Shown: positions 50,344-60,030, counted from the stretch's first letter. The stretch: 64,000 nt of DNA from Cytophagales bacterium (GCA_017303795.1 JAFLBR010000008.1:146169-210168); one strand, 5' to 3'. A program made the numbers and translations. Notes: generated by a model not told the origin, from the letters alone.

Positions 50344-51150
50344 ATGAAAATTTCTTCTACTATGAAAAAGGTAATTCTTCTGGTCGGCATTCTGGTGTCG
50401 GTGGCAGCTATCCATGTAGTAATGGGTCAAACCGGTGTTATTATGTACGAGCAAAAAGTAAATATGCATCGCAACATTCCGGCCGAGCGCGAAGCCATGA
50501 AAGCTATGATTCCTGAATTTCGCACCACCAAACAACAATTGTTCTTTAATGAAGAAGAGGCGTTGTATAAAACCGTAATTGAAGATGAAGAAGAACAGTT
50601 TTCGAGTGGTAATGGTGGCATGCGCATGGTGTTCCGTATGCCAAACACCGAGATGTATATGCACAGGTCGGGCAAAATAATTTCCAAGCAAGAGTTAATG
50701 GGTAAAAATTATCTGATTGTGGATTCCGTGCAAATGTCGCCCTGGAAGTTTGGCGATCAGGTAAAAACTATTGCCGGATACGAATGCCGCATGGCTTACT
50801 ATACCCGCACCGACACCATTCCAACAATGGTTATTGGCGGGCCCGGTGCAACAGAACAAAAAAGAGAACCTCAGGTGCGCACCTCAGAAATTACAGCCTG
50901 GTACACAGATAAGATTCGTCCGTTTCTTGGGCCAGAGCGCTACAACACGCTACCCGGAGCAGTGCTTGCCATTGATATTAATAATGGTGAGCGTGTAATT
51001 GTTGCAAAAACTATTGAGTTGCGCGAGTTGAAGAAAAATGAATTGAAAGAACCAACCAACGGAACCAAAACTACGCAGGCCGAATTTCGCAAGCTGATGG
51101 AAGAACAGATGAAGCAAATGGGTGGGCGCGGCATGACCATCCGAAACTAA
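50344..51150 (+). CDS. GLPGLI-family protein
   Basis: A 268-residue exported protein. ATG 50344 is used; ATG 50362 is also possible and starts a neat signal peptide (MKKVILLVGILVSVAAIHVV). The family pattern is TEITAWYTDKIRPFLGPERY-like (here SEITAWYTDKIRP), then NTLPGAVLAIDINNG. The family is defined by that G-L-P-G-L-I-like motif, and its genes are often next to TonB-dependent receptor-like genes. The end, MKQMGGRGMTIRN, is Met/Gly-rich like the end of the next protein. It is followed 72 bases later by the beta-barrel gene and is probably in its operon. Confidence 0.85.
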   Translation: MKISSTMKKVILLVGILVSVAAIHVVMGQTGVIMYEQKVNMHRNIPAEREAMKAMIPEFRTTKQQLFFNEEEALYKTVIEDEEEQFSSGNGGMRMVFRMPNTEMYMHRSGKIISKQELMGKNYLIVDSVQMSPWKFGDQVKTIAGYECRMAYYTRTDTIPTMVIGGPGATEQKREPQVRTSEITAWYTDKIRPFLGPERYNTLPGAVLAIDINNGERVIVAKTIELRELKKNELKEPTNGTKTTQAEFRKLMEEQMKQMGGRGMTIRN

Positions 51151-51177
51151 TCGCATTTAAAACATTTCAACGTTTAT

Positions 51178-51209
51178 CCCTCTCCTGTGGAGAATGGGGT
51201 GAGGCTTAA
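51178..51209. repeat. Dispersed palindromic repeat, copy A
   Basis: CCCTCTCCTGTGGAGA (first part) and GGGGTGAGGCTTAA (second part) between the GLPGLI gene and the beta-barrel gene. Both parts recur at rnpA (60300-60333 and 60681-60707). Confidence 0.75.
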
Positions 51210-51222
51210 CTAAACAAAAAGC

Positions 51223-54057
51223 ATGAAGAAGATTTTACTAATGGTGTTGGTGTTGGCAGCGGTTGCTGCGCAAGCTCAGAAGTTTTCAGTTAAAGGTCAG
51301 GTAACCGATACGTTGTCAGCAGCGTTGCCTTCTACTACGGTTATGTTGTTGAATGCAAAAGATTCTACACTGGTAAACTTTGGTGTTAGCGATCTGAAAG
51401 GATTCTTCGAAATAAGAAATGTAAACAAAGGCGAGTACTTGCTTAAAGTAACTTTTGTAGGTTATGCCAGCCACATGCAGCGCATTGTTACTCCGGCTGA
51501 GCCTACGGCTATTGATGTAGGTAAAATAAAATTAGCGCCTCAAACAAAAGAGTTGGATGCTGTAGTAATTCAAGGTGAGAAAAATCCGGTAACGGTAAAA
51601 AAAGATACCATTGAGTTTAATGCGGGTTCGTTCAAAACCAAGACCAATGCCAATGTAGAAGACTTATTAAAAGCCATGCCCGGTATTGAAGTAGAAACCG
51701 ATGGCACCGTGCGCGCACAAGGCGAACAAGTACAACGGGTAACGGTAGATGGCCGCGAATTTTTTGGTCGCGATCCGAAATTAGCCACACGCAACTTACC
51801 AGCCGATGCAGTAGAAAAAGTGCAGGTGTTCGATCGCAAATCAGACAATGCTCAGTTTACCGGTATTGATGATGGCCAGCGCGAAAAAACAATTAACCTG
51901 GAATTGAAAGAAGAGAAGCGTAATGGTGCATTTGGAAATCTGATGGCTGGTGCCGGAACGGATAATCGTTTTCAGGCTACAGGAAGCGTAAACAAATTTT
52001 CGAAAGGTCAGCAGCTTTCTTTTTTGGGAATGGGGAACAACATTAATGAACAAGGGTTTTCGATAGGCGACTTCATGAGTTTTTCCGGGGGCGCACAAAG
52101 TATGATGGGTGGAGGCGGTGCGCGCACCGTTACCATTGGTGACAGCCGAGGATCAAGCGGTGGTGGACCGGCCATTAATTTTGGTGGAAGGCAAAGTGGT
52201 ATTATGACTAACTATGCCGGAGGTGTAAACTTCAATAAAGATTTAAACAAAGACACCAAACTTACGTCCAGCTATTTCTATAATCATTTAGATAGAAATG
52301 TGATTACAGATTTGAACCGGGTTAACTTTTTTAATCCGCCACTGGATTCGTTGAATAATTCGCTCACACAAAATAGTCGAAACCTTAGTTCCAGCGATAG
52401 TCACCGCGCCACGTTGGTTATCGATCATAACCTGGATTCGGCTAATACTCTAAGGTTTTCAGCCAATGCTTCTTATGGTGAGTCAGAACAGAATTCGATA
52501 AGCAGTAGCGAAACCAGAAGATTAAGTGATAACAGCTTAGCCAATGAAAGCGGCCAACAATCATACACTGAACAGGTTTCGATGGCACTTAATGCCACTG
52601 CCTTATGGCGACATAAATTTGAAAAGAAGGGCAGAAATCTATCAACCAGTTTTACGTTGGGATTAACCTCAGCCGATAGCGAAGGCAGCCTTGATAATAA
52701 TAATTCTATCTATGGCAATACACCGAACGAGGTTTTACAAATTCAAACGAACACCCAAACTACAGATAATACATCGGTGGGAACCTTGATTTCATTTACT
52801 GAACCGTTAGGTGGAAGAAAGTATCTGGAAGCAAATTATAACTTTCAAACCAATAAAAACGATGTAGTGCGCGAAGTGTATGATGTGGATGGCAGCACGC
52901 CTGAGTTTAACATTCCATTAAGCAACCAGTACATCAGCAACTATATTTATAATAGGCCAGGATTAAACTTTAGAATGAACCGCGAGAAGTATAGCATAAC
53001 AGTTGGAGTCAGCTACCAGATGACAACTTTAAAGGGCGATGTTATTTCGCGAGACCCTGCCCGCAGTGCGCTAATCAATAACACATTTGAAAATGCATTG
53101 CCATCGGCACACTTCAACTACGACTTCAGTAGTTTTAAACACCTGCGTTTAGATTATGAAACTTCTATGCAGGAGCCAACCATTCGCCAGTTGCAGCCAT
53201 TTGAAGATAATGCTGATATACTCAATATATATATAGGTAATCCTTCGCTCAGGCCTGCTTATGTCCATCGCCTAAGCGCCAACTATACAGCTTTTAATCC
53301 GGCTAAGTTTGTAAACTTCTTCTCGTTTATAAATGCATCCTACATGGAGAATGCCATTGTAAACTCGCAAACTACTGACCCGGCTACTTTTGCCCGCACC
53401 ACCAAACCTGTAAACGTAAGCAGCGCCAAAAATCTTTCAGCAAATTTTAACGGGGGCTTTCCGATCAAAAAACTAAATAGTCGTTTTAATCTCGGTCCCA
53501 CTGCATCAATCTCAGAAAGCATTACCGTGTTGAATGAACGCGAGAACAACGTGCGTAACAGCACATTGGGCGGCTCGGTGCGTTACAACTTTACGTATAA
53601 AGAATTTGTGATCTTCGATTTGAGTGCAAACTTCAGCAAACAACTTACCGAGTACGATTTCAGTACACCCGATCAGGAGTATTTTAATCAAACCTATCGC
53701 TCGGAATTAAATCTCAACTTCTTAAAAAAGTATGCCTTTAATACCAGCATGGACTACCTGATTTACACCAGCTCCACAACCGACTTCCGCCAAACTATTC
53801 CGTTCTGGAACCTCTCGCTTTCGCGATTTGTGATGAAGAACAATGCAGGCGAAGTTAAGATTGGAGTGAACAACTTGCTCGATCAAAGCAACAGCGTAAC
53901 CCAATCTACGGGCGAAAACTTTATTCAGCAGCAGGTTATGAATAACCTCGGTCGCTATTATATGGTAAGCTTTACCTATGCACTTAACAAACACCTTAAC
54001 CCCATGGGTGGCGGCCGCAGAGGAGGTGGCGGAATGCGCATGATAATTAATCAGTAG
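51223..54057 (+). CDS. Outer-membrane beta-barrel protein with carboxypeptidase-like domain
   Basis: A 944-residue TonB-dependent-receptor-like protein. Signal peptide MKKILLMVLVLAAVAAQAQ, then a CarboxypepD_reg domain (about 23-110), a plug-like domain (NANVEDLLKAMPGIEVETDG to VEKVQVFDRK) and a long C-terminal barrel (OMP_b-brl_3 type). Loops are Gly/Met-rich (GGAQSMMGGGGARTVTIGD), and the protein ends GGGRRGGGGMRMIINQ. No TonB box was identified, so energy coupling is uncertain. It belongs to a group paired with GLPGLI proteins; the two-component system on the other side probably controls both. Confidence 0.88.
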   Translation: MKKILLMVLVLAAVAAQAQKFSVKGQVTDTLSAALPSTTVMLLNAKDSTLVNFGVSDLKGFFEIRNVNKGEYLLKVTFVGYASHMQRIVTPAEPTAIDVGKIKLAPQTKELDAVVIQGEKNPVTVKKDTIEFNAGSFKTKTNANVEDLLKAMPGIEVETDGTVRAQGEQVQRVTVDGREFFGRDPKLATRNLPADAVEKVQVFDRKSDNAQFTGIDDGQREKTINLELKEEKRNGAFGNLMAGAGTDNRFQATGSVNKFSKGQQLSFLGMGNNINEQGFSIGDFMSFSGGAQSMMGGGGARTVTIGDSRGSSGGGPAINFGGRQSGIMTNYAGGVNFNKDLNKDTKLTSSYFYNHLDRNVITDLNRVNFFNPPLDSLNNSLTQNSRNLSSSDSHRATLVIDHNLDSANTLRFSANASYGESEQNSISSSETRRLSDNSLANESGQQSYTEQVSMALNATALWRHKFEKKGRNLSTSFTLGLTSADSEGSLDNNNSIYGNTPNEVLQIQTNTQTTDNTSVGTLISFTEPLGGRKYLEANYNFQTNKNDVVREVYDVDGSTPEFNIPLSNQYISNYIYNRPGLNFRMNREKYSITVGVSYQMTTLKGDVISRDPARSALINNTFENALPSAHFNYDFSSFKHLRLDYETSMQEPTIRQLQPFEDNADILNIYIGNPSLRPAYVHRLSANYTAFNPAKFVNFFSFINASYMENAIVNSQTTDPATFARTTKPVNVSSAKNLSANFNGGFPIKKLNSRFNLGPTASISESITVLNERENNVRNSTLGGSVRYNFTYKEFVIFDLSANFSKQLTEYDFSTPDQEYFNQTYRSELNLNFLKKYAFNTSMDYLIYTSSTTDFRQTIPFWNLSLSRFVMKNNAGEVKIGVNNLLDQSNSVTQSTGENFIQQQVMNNLGRYYMVSFTYALNKHLNPMGGGRRGGGGMRMIINQ

Positions 54058-54062
54058 ATGTT

Positions 54063-54090
54063 ACTGGTTACTGGTTGCTAGTTTCTGGTA
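54063..54090. repeat. ACTGGTTACTGGTTGC-type repeat
   Basis: A stretch of tandem ACTGGT/TGGTTGC units just after the beta-barrel gene; the reverse complement resembles the start of the gene at 55364. It lies in the 338-base gap before the phosphodiesterase gene. Confidence 0.5.
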
Positions 54091-54181
54091 AGAAATTCTA
54101 TCGACTAATACCAAGTGTTGAATCTATATTAATTGCCTCCATTTACATTCTGAAACTCAAGTGCGCTGGCCAGACAAAAAG

Positions 54182-54249
54182 GCCTGCCTGCGCGTAGCCG
54201 CCATGCTACACGAAGCGTTTTGCATAATGAAGCTTCGGCATAGGCAGGC
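54182..54249. repeat. Branched inverted-repeat element
   Basis: Outer arms GCCTGCCT (54182-54189) and AGGCAGGC (54242-54249) enclose two further stems: GTAGC with GCTAC (54194-54209) and CGAAGC with GCTTCG (54211-54237). The 68-base unit could fold as a three-way or cloverleaf structure. It resembles palindromic units common between Bacteroidota genes. Confidence 0.65.
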
Positions 54250-54395
54250 GAGGGTGGGTTGGCGTGCGGGGTGAAGCATCTTTTTTCCTGATAGCTATCC
54301 TTTGACTGATTATCTTTGTAGTACGAAATAAGAATGATCTAAGCAACTCAATGGGTATGCCCCTTAATTCGTACTTCGTAAATCATACTTCGTAA

Positions 54396-55310
54396 ATGGT
54401 ATCTATGAAATTATTGTGCTGCTTTTTGTTTGCAAGTATTTCGGCTTACGCCCAAACCTATATTCCTAAATTCGATATTCAAGGTCATCGTGGTGCGCGT
54501 GGCCTCATGCCTGAAAATACCATTCCGGCATTTTTGTTTGGATTGGATTCAGGAGTGACAACCGTTGAGCTTGATCTGGCTGTAACAAAAGATAACCAGT
54601 TAGTGGTTTCGCACGAACCGTGGATGGCCGCCTCCATTTGTCTTTCGCCTCAAGGCGATACCCTCAAAGCAAAAGATGAGCGTAAGTATAACATTTACAA
54701 AATGACTTATGCCGAAGTGAAGCAATGGGACTGCGGCTCGTTGGGCAACGAAAAATTTCCGCAGCAAAAAAAGCAAACAACTGTAAAGCCTCTTTTGCAG
54801 GATGTGATTGTGGCCGTTGAAAACCACATCAAAAGTTTTACCCGCTACGAAGTAGATTACAACATCGAAATTAAAAGCCTGCCCGAAGGCGATAACAAAT
54901 TTCATCCCAAGCCCGAAGTGTTTTCTGATCTGGTGTATAATCTGGTTGATCAATATCTTCCTTTAGATCGGGTTGTCATTCAATCATTCGATTTCAGGGT
55001 GTTAAAGTACTGGCATGAAAAATATCCGGAAGTACGGTTGGCGGCTTTGGTAGAAAACAAAAAATCGGTAGAAGAAAATCTGAGCGAGCTTGGATTCACG
55101 CCCTCTATCTATAGTCCGTATTTTAAACTGCTTACCCGCGAGGATGTAAAAGCATTGCACCAGAAAAAAATCCGGGTAATCCCGTGGACGGTGAATGAAG
55201 AGAAAGATATGCTATCCGTAAAGGGAATGGATGTAGATGGATTTATTACCGACTACCCCGACCGGGCCGCGAAGTTTAAGCGCACTTTGAATCTGAGGAA
55301 ACAGCGTTAG
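54396..55310 (+). CDS. Glycerophosphodiester phosphodiesterase
   Basis: A 304-residue exported enzyme (signal peptide with KLLCCFLFASISAYAQ; ATG 54405 is an alternative start). Motifs are GHRGARGLMPENTIPAF (catalytic His, Arg and metal Glu), ELDLAVTKDNQLVVSHEP (metal Glu-Asp and second His), and the late GFITDYPDRA. These cut glycerophosphodiesters to glycerol-3-phosphate and an alcohol, mostly in the periplasm. A TATCTTTG box at 54311-54318 is a possible promoter with a weak -33 box. The gene lies between inverted copies of an ACTGGT-type repeat. Confidence 0.9.
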   Translation: MVSMKLLCCFLFASISAYAQTYIPKFDIQGHRGARGLMPENTIPAFLFGLDSGVTTVELDLAVTKDNQLVVSHEPWMAASICLSPQGDTLKAKDERKYNIYKMTYAEVKQWDCGSLGNEKFPQQKKQTTVKPLLQDVIVAVENHIKSFTRYEVDYNIEIKSLPEGDNKFHPKPEVFSDLVYNLVDQYLPLDRVVIQSFDFRVLKYWHEKYPEVRLAALVENKKSVEENLSELGFTPSIYSPYFKLLTREDVKALHQKKIRVIPWTVNEEKDMLSVKGMDVDGFITDYPDRAAKFKRTLNLRKQR

Positions 55311-55363
55311 ACCGTTTCAACTTTTAATTTTATCATTGCAACTATTTTAAAATCCACACCTAA

Positions 55364-56386
55364 ATGCCAGCAACCAGCCGCCAGCAACCAGCCACCCATT
55401 ACGATGTGTACGGAGTAGGAAATGCCTTAGTAGATATAGTTACCGAAGTAGATCTCGACTTCTTTGAAAAAAACGAAGTTGAAAAAGGCTTGATGACGCT
55501 GGTAGATGAAAAACGTCAGTTACAGTTAATGAAAGCCATCGACATGAAACGCAGCAAAATGTCGGGTGGTGGTTCTGCGGGTAATACAATCGTGGCTATC
55601 AATCAGTTTGGTGGTAAAAGTTTTTATTCGTGTCTGGTAGCAAAAGATGAGTTGGGAAAATTTTTTCTGAATGATTTAAAGCGAAATGGAGTTGCCACCA
55701 ACATGGTGCATGAAACTTGTCCCGATGGCCACACCGGCCGGTGTTTGGTTATGACAACTTCCGATGCCGAGCGTACGCTCAATACCTTTTTGGGCGTAAG
55801 TTCTTTTCTTTCGCCTGAACACTTGGACGAACGCGCTATTATAAATTCGACCTACGTTTACCTGGAAGGTTACTTGGTAGCAAGTCCGAAAGGATTGGAC
55901 GCCATGAAAGAAGCCAAAAAGATTGCAGAGAAAAACAAAGTGAGCACAGCCCTTACTTTTTCCGATCCCAGCATGGTAAAATATTTTTCATCTCAGATGG
56001 AAGAGATTGTGGGTGCGAGTGTGGATTTGCTTTTCTGCAATGAAGAAGAAGCTATGATTTTTACGGGCACCAATTCGGTAAGCGAAGCCCGCGAAAAATT
56101 AAAGCAGGTAGCCAAACGTTTTACCATTACGCTTGGCGCGAATGGTGCGTTGATTTACGATGGCGATACGTTTATTCAAATAGAACCTTATAAAGTTCGC
56201 GCTATAGATACCAATGGCGCAGGCGATATGTTTTCAGGTGCGTTCCTCTATGGCATAACACACGGCCATAGTTTTGCCGAAGCCGGAAAATTAGCTTCGT
56301 TAGCTTCTTCAAAAGTTGTATCGCAATGGGGCCCGCGTTTACAGCCGGATCAGATGAAGAAAATTTTGGGAGATTTGATTGGCTAA
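55364..56386 (+). CDS. Adenosine-kinase-like PfkB-family kinase
   Basis: A 340-residue sugar/nucleoside kinase. Marks are YGVGNALVDIVTEVD, SGGGSAGNTIVAINQFGG (PfkB signature 1 region), and IDTNGAGDMFSGAFLYG with the catalytic Asp (signature 2). This matches the adenosine-kinase-like group of Bacteroidota, which phosphorylates adenosine or a related nucleoside. The first 12 residues (MPATSRQQPATH) are encoded by the repetitive CCAGCAACCAGCC stretch and are not part of the usual family start, which begins near YDVYG; the start codon may have been supplied by the repeat. Confidence 0.88.
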   Translation: MPATSRQQPATHYDVYGVGNALVDIVTEVDLDFFEKNEVEKGLMTLVDEKRQLQLMKAIDMKRSKMSGGGSAGNTIVAINQFGGKSFYSCLVAKDELGKFFLNDLKRNGVATNMVHETCPDGHTGRCLVMTTSDAERTLNTFLGVSSFLSPEHLDERAIINSTYVYLEGYLVASPKGLDAMKEAKKIAEKNKVSTALTFSDPSMVKYFSSQMEEIVGASVDLLFCNEEEAMIFTGTNSVSEAREKLKQVAKRFTITLGANGALIYDGDTFIQIEPYKVRAIDTNGAGDMFSGAFLYGITHGHSFAEAGKLASLASSKVVSQWGPRLQPDQMKKILGDLIG

Positions 56387-56471
56387 TCGCCCTTTGCAAA
56401 AAATTTCATTCGTAAACTAAACGGACTTTAATCCGTTAGTTTTCTATTATTGTACTATCTAAAACCAACTT

Positions 56472-57833
56472 ATGCTTAAAAAACAGAGTTTAACTATCTG
56501 GCTGTTGCTTATCGCGTTTACGGTAAGTTTTGGCCAGGCTCGTAAAATTGAATTTACCGAGTACGATTTGCCCAACGGGCTGCATGTTATCCTGCACAAG
56601 GATAACACTACACCCATCGTGGCTGTATCGGTGTTATATCACGTGGGTTCTAAAAATGAAGACCCAAAGCGCACAGGCTTTGCGCACTTCTTTGAACACT
56701 TATTGTTTGAAGGTTCAGAAAACATTAAGCGGGGCGAGTTCGATAAGTATTTGCAAAAAGCGGGTGCTACCAATAATGCCAATACCTCTAATGATCGAAC
56801 ATTTTATTATGAAGTATTGCCCTCTAATCAATTAGAACTTGGCTTGTGGATGGAGTCAGAGCGAATGTTGCATGCCAAAATTGAAAATGTTGGCGTAGAA
56901 ACACAACGCGAAGTTGTAAAAGAAGAAAAGCGCCAGCGCATTGATAATCAACCTTACATGTCGTTTCAGGGCGAAATTTTTAAACGTGCTTACAAAGAAC
57001 ATCCCTATCAGTGGACGCCCATCGGCTCGCTAGATCATTTAAACGCAGCTTCACTGGATGAGTTCATCGCGTTCTACAAAACATTCTATGTCCCTGAAAA
57101 TGCAACACTCTCCATTGCTGGCGATATTGATATTGAACAAACTAAAACGTTAGTCGCTAAATATTTTAAAGATATTCCACGCGGCATCAAACCTGTACCT
57201 CGTCCAACAGTTAAAGAACCGCAACAAACAGCCGAAGTGCGTGATGTTATTTTTGATAACATTCAATTGCCAGCTGTATTCCAGGCATATCATATTCCGG
57301 CACAAGGCACACCTGATTCGTATGCGTTGGATATGTTGAGTACATTGTTATCGGGCGGTCAAAGCTCACGCATGTACAAGGCATTAGTCGATGATCAGAA
57401 AAAAGCTTTACAAGTTGCATCCTTTCCGTTCTCAATGGAAGACCCAGGTCTTTACATTACGTTAGGTTTGGTAAACATGGGTGTGGATGTAGCCGATCTT
57501 GAAAAAGCGATGGATGCTGAAATTGAAAAAGTTCAAAAAGAACTCGTCACTGAAAAAGAGTTTCAGAAAATCCGCAACCAGATGGAAAGTCAATTTGTAC
57601 AACAAAACGCTTCCGCTGTGGGTATTGCTGAGCAGTTGGCAAACTACCATGTGTACTATAAAGATGCCAACCTGATCAACACCGAGTTGGAACGCTACAT
57701 GAAAGTTACCCGCGAAGATTTACAGCGTGTAGCCAAAAAGTATTTAGTGAAAGAGAACAGGGTAGTGCTTCAGTATCTCCCTAAATCAGCGCAAAGCAAA
57801 CCCGATAATACGCAACTCAAAAAAGACAATTGA
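56472..57833 (+). CDS. M16-family zinc peptidase, active type
   Basis: A 453-residue exported peptidase (signal peptide MLKKQSLTIWLLLIAFTVSF, cleavage after GQ). The inverted zinc motif HFFEH is at 72-76, with the third ligand in the Glu-rich VVKEEKRQRI region. The protein is one half of the clam-shaped M16 fold. The partner gene starts 2 bases after its stop and encodes the other half, so the two probably form a heterodimer in the periplasm, as in known M16 pairs of Bacteroidota. Confidence 0.92.
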   Translation: MLKKQSLTIWLLLIAFTVSFGQARKIEFTEYDLPNGLHVILHKDNTTPIVAVSVLYHVGSKNEDPKRTGFAHFFEHLLFEGSENIKRGEFDKYLQKAGATNNANTSNDRTFYYEVLPSNQLELGLWMESERMLHAKIENVGVETQREVVKEEKRQRIDNQPYMSFQGEIFKRAYKEHPYQWTPIGSLDHLNAASLDEFIAFYKTFYVPENATLSIAGDIDIEQTKTLVAKYFKDIPRGIKPVPRPTVKEPQQTAEVRDVIFDNIQLPAVFQAYHIPAQGTPDSYALDMLSTLLSGGQSSRMYKALVDDQKKALQVASFPFSMEDPGLYITLGLVNMGVDVADLEKAMDAEIEKVQKELVTEKEFQKIRNQMESQFVQQNASAVGIAEQLANYHVYYKDANLINTELERYMKVTREDLQRVAKKYLVKENRVVLQYLPKSAQSKPDNTQLKKDN

Positions 57834-57835
57834 TT

Positions 57836-59908
57836 ATGAAGAACTATATTATATTCTTTTGCCTGTTGCTTGCAAGTGTTGCAGCAGTGGCTCAGGTAGA
57901 TCGTACAAAGGCACCCAACCCAGCACCGGCTCGCGAAATTAAAATAGGGGCGTATCAAACGTTCACATTAAAAAACGGATTGCAGGTGTTTGTAGTAGAG
58001 AACCATAAACTACCACGCATTCAATTCTCACTTCAACTTAAAAATAATCCTATCTATCAAGGCGATAAGGAAGGGTTCGTAGAAATGGCGGGTACATTAA
58101 TAGGCACCGGCACCAAAACGAAAACAAAAGCGCAGTTAGATGAAGAGATTGATTTTATCGGTGCGAACCTGAGCACAAGTTCGGATGGAATTTTTGCTTC
58201 AAGTTTAAGCAAACATTCAAATAAGTTACTCGACTTAATGACGGATGTGTTGTACAACCCGGCATTCGTACCCGAAGAAATGGAGAAACTTAAAACCCAA
58301 ACTTTATCGGGATTGGCTGCAAGTAAAGATAATCCCGGCAGCATTGCTGGTACTGTTCGCAGTGCTTTGGTTTACGGTAAACAACATCCATATGGATTGT
58401 CTACTTCTGAGAAATCGGTGGAGGCCATTACGCTTGATGATTGTAAAAATTATTTTAACACCTACTTCAAACCCAACAATGCATACCTCGCAATTGTTGG
58501 TGATATTGATTTCAAAACAGCTAAGTCGCTTGTAGAAAAATATTTTTCGAAGTGGGCAGCTGGCGAAGTAAAAAATCCAACTTATACACAACCAAAAGAA
58601 CCAGCTAAAACGTATGTGGCCTTGGTAGATCGCCCGGCTTCGGTACAATCAGTAATTAACATCAGCTACCCGATTGATCTAAAACCTGGAACTCCAGATG
58701 CTATTAAAGCACGGGTTACCAACCAGATTTTGGGTGGTGGTTTTTCTGCGCGACTCATGCAAAACCTGCGCGAAAAGCATGGTTATACGTATGGAGCCAG
58801 TTCATCCCTCAGCACAGATATTCTGGTTGGTAATTTCAATGCTTCGGCCAGTGTGCGTAACGAAGTAACCGATAGTGCTGTGTTCGAATTTCTATCGGAG
58901 TTAAAACGAATGGTGAACGAACCCGTTACCGAACAAGAGTTAATTGCAGCTAAGGCAGAAATCTCAGGTGCATTCGGTCGTTCACTCGAGAGCCCGCAAA
59001 CTATTGCCAGCTTTGCGTTGAATACGGCACGCTATAATTTGCCTAAGGATTATTATAATAATTATGTAAAGGCAATTGATGCCGTTACGCTAGCGGATGT
59101 GCAGGCTACAGCTAAAAAATACATTCGGCCTGAGAATGCACACATTGTAATTGTTGGTAAAGGTGCCGATGTGGCCGATAAGCTTAAAAAGTTTGGTGAC
59201 GTTAAGTACTTTGATATTTATGGCGAAAGTTATGTGCCCACAAAAGCTTCAGCATTACCAGCGGATTTAACTGCTGAAAAAGTTATTGCAAAATATATTG
59301 AAGCAATTGGTGGTGAAAAGAAAGTGAAGGAATTGAAGAGTGTGAAGACAGCTGCAAAAGGTACCATTCAGGGAATGGAGGTAACAATGCTCAGTTCAAA
59401 AAAAGCAGGTGGTAAGTATTTGATGGAATTATCAGTTGCCGGTATGGGCACGATGCAAAAAATCGTGAGCGATGGCAAGGACATTTCTCAAGAGATGCGC
59501 GGACAAAAAATACCACTGGATGCGGGTATGAAAGAACTAAGTTTGTTTGAAACTCATATTGTTCCTGAAATTGCACTTGCGGGCATGAACATCAAAGCTA
59601 CCCTCAAGGGCATTGAAAATGTAGAAGGTGTTGAGGCGTTTGTGATTGACTACGTATTTCCAGCTGGCGGAAAAATCTCAAACTACTTTGACAAAAATTC
59701 GGGTCTAAAAATTCAGACTGTAACGTATGTAAAAACCCCACAAGGCGAGGTAGCGGTGCCCATTCAGTTTCAGGACTACAAGGAGGTGAGTGGGGTCAAA
59801 ATTCCTCATACTCTTTTGCAATCAATGGGGCCGATGAAGCTGAAATTTGAAACTTCTTCTGCGGAAGCAAATGTAAACTTAGAGGATACCCTGTTTAAAG
59901 TACAGTAG
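57836..59908 (+). CDS. M16-family peptidase partner, no zinc motif, with LolA-like tail
   Basis: A 690-residue exported protein. ATG 57836 starts a signal peptide (MKNYIIFFCLLLASVAAVA). The N-terminal M16 half lacks HxxEH (FVEMAGTLIGTGT at the place of the motif), so it should be inactive on its own. It keeps the C-terminal Arg/Tyr-type motif (LREKHGYTYGASSSLS). Residues about 470-690 form an additional beta-rich domain starting LTAEKVIAKYIEAIGGEKKV, like LolA/DUF4292-type lipoprotein-carrier folds. The M16 pair probably acts as one complex; the tail could bind lipid or an exported partner. Confidence 0.88.
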   Translation: MKNYIIFFCLLLASVAAVAQVDRTKAPNPAPAREIKIGAYQTFTLKNGLQVFVVENHKLPRIQFSLQLKNNPIYQGDKEGFVEMAGTLIGTGTKTKTKAQLDEEIDFIGANLSTSSDGIFASSLSKHSNKLLDLMTDVLYNPAFVPEEMEKLKTQTLSGLAASKDNPGSIAGTVRSALVYGKQHPYGLSTSEKSVEAITLDDCKNYFNTYFKPNNAYLAIVGDIDFKTAKSLVEKYFSKWAAGEVKNPTYTQPKEPAKTYVALVDRPASVQSVINISYPIDLKPGTPDAIKARVTNQILGGGFSARLMQNLREKHGYTYGASSSLSTDILVGNFNASASVRNEVTDSAVFEFLSELKRMVNEPVTEQELIAAKAEISGAFGRSLESPQTIASFALNTARYNLPKDYYNNYVKAIDAVTLADVQATAKKYIRPENAHIVIVGKGADVADKLKKFGDVKYFDIYGESYVPTKASALPADLTAEKVIAKYIEAIGGEKKVKELKSVKTAAKGTIQGMEVTMLSSKKAGGKYLMELSVAGMGTMQKIVSDGKDISQEMRGQKIPLDAGMKELSLFETHIVPEIALAGMNIKATLKGIENVEGVEAFVIDYVFPAGGKISNYFDKNSGLKIQTVTYVKTPQGEVAVPIQFQDYKEVSGVKIPHTLLQSMGPMKLKFETSSAEANVNLEDTLFKVQ

Positions 59909-59929
59909 ATTTAATCACCATAATCAAGG

Positions 59930-59957
59930 AAAGCCGGTTCAAAACCGGCTTTTTTTA
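59930..59957 (+). terminator. Terminator after the M16 pair
   Basis: A perfect 10-base stem (AAAGCCGGTT with AACCGGCTTT, loop CAA) followed by a T run. Confidence 0.9.
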
Positions 59958-59999
59958 TTTCGAAAACCAGCTTTTTATAAAAATGCTATGCAGGGTATC

Positions 60000-60030
60000 T
60001 TGTAAAATCCGATTATCCTAAGCATTTTTG
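60000..60030 (+). promoter_or_regulatory. Candidate promoter of rpmH
   Basis: TTG at 60000-60002, 20 bases, then CATTTTTG (60023-60030), one mismatch from TAnnTTTG, 33 bases before the rpmH ATG. Confidence 0.5.
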
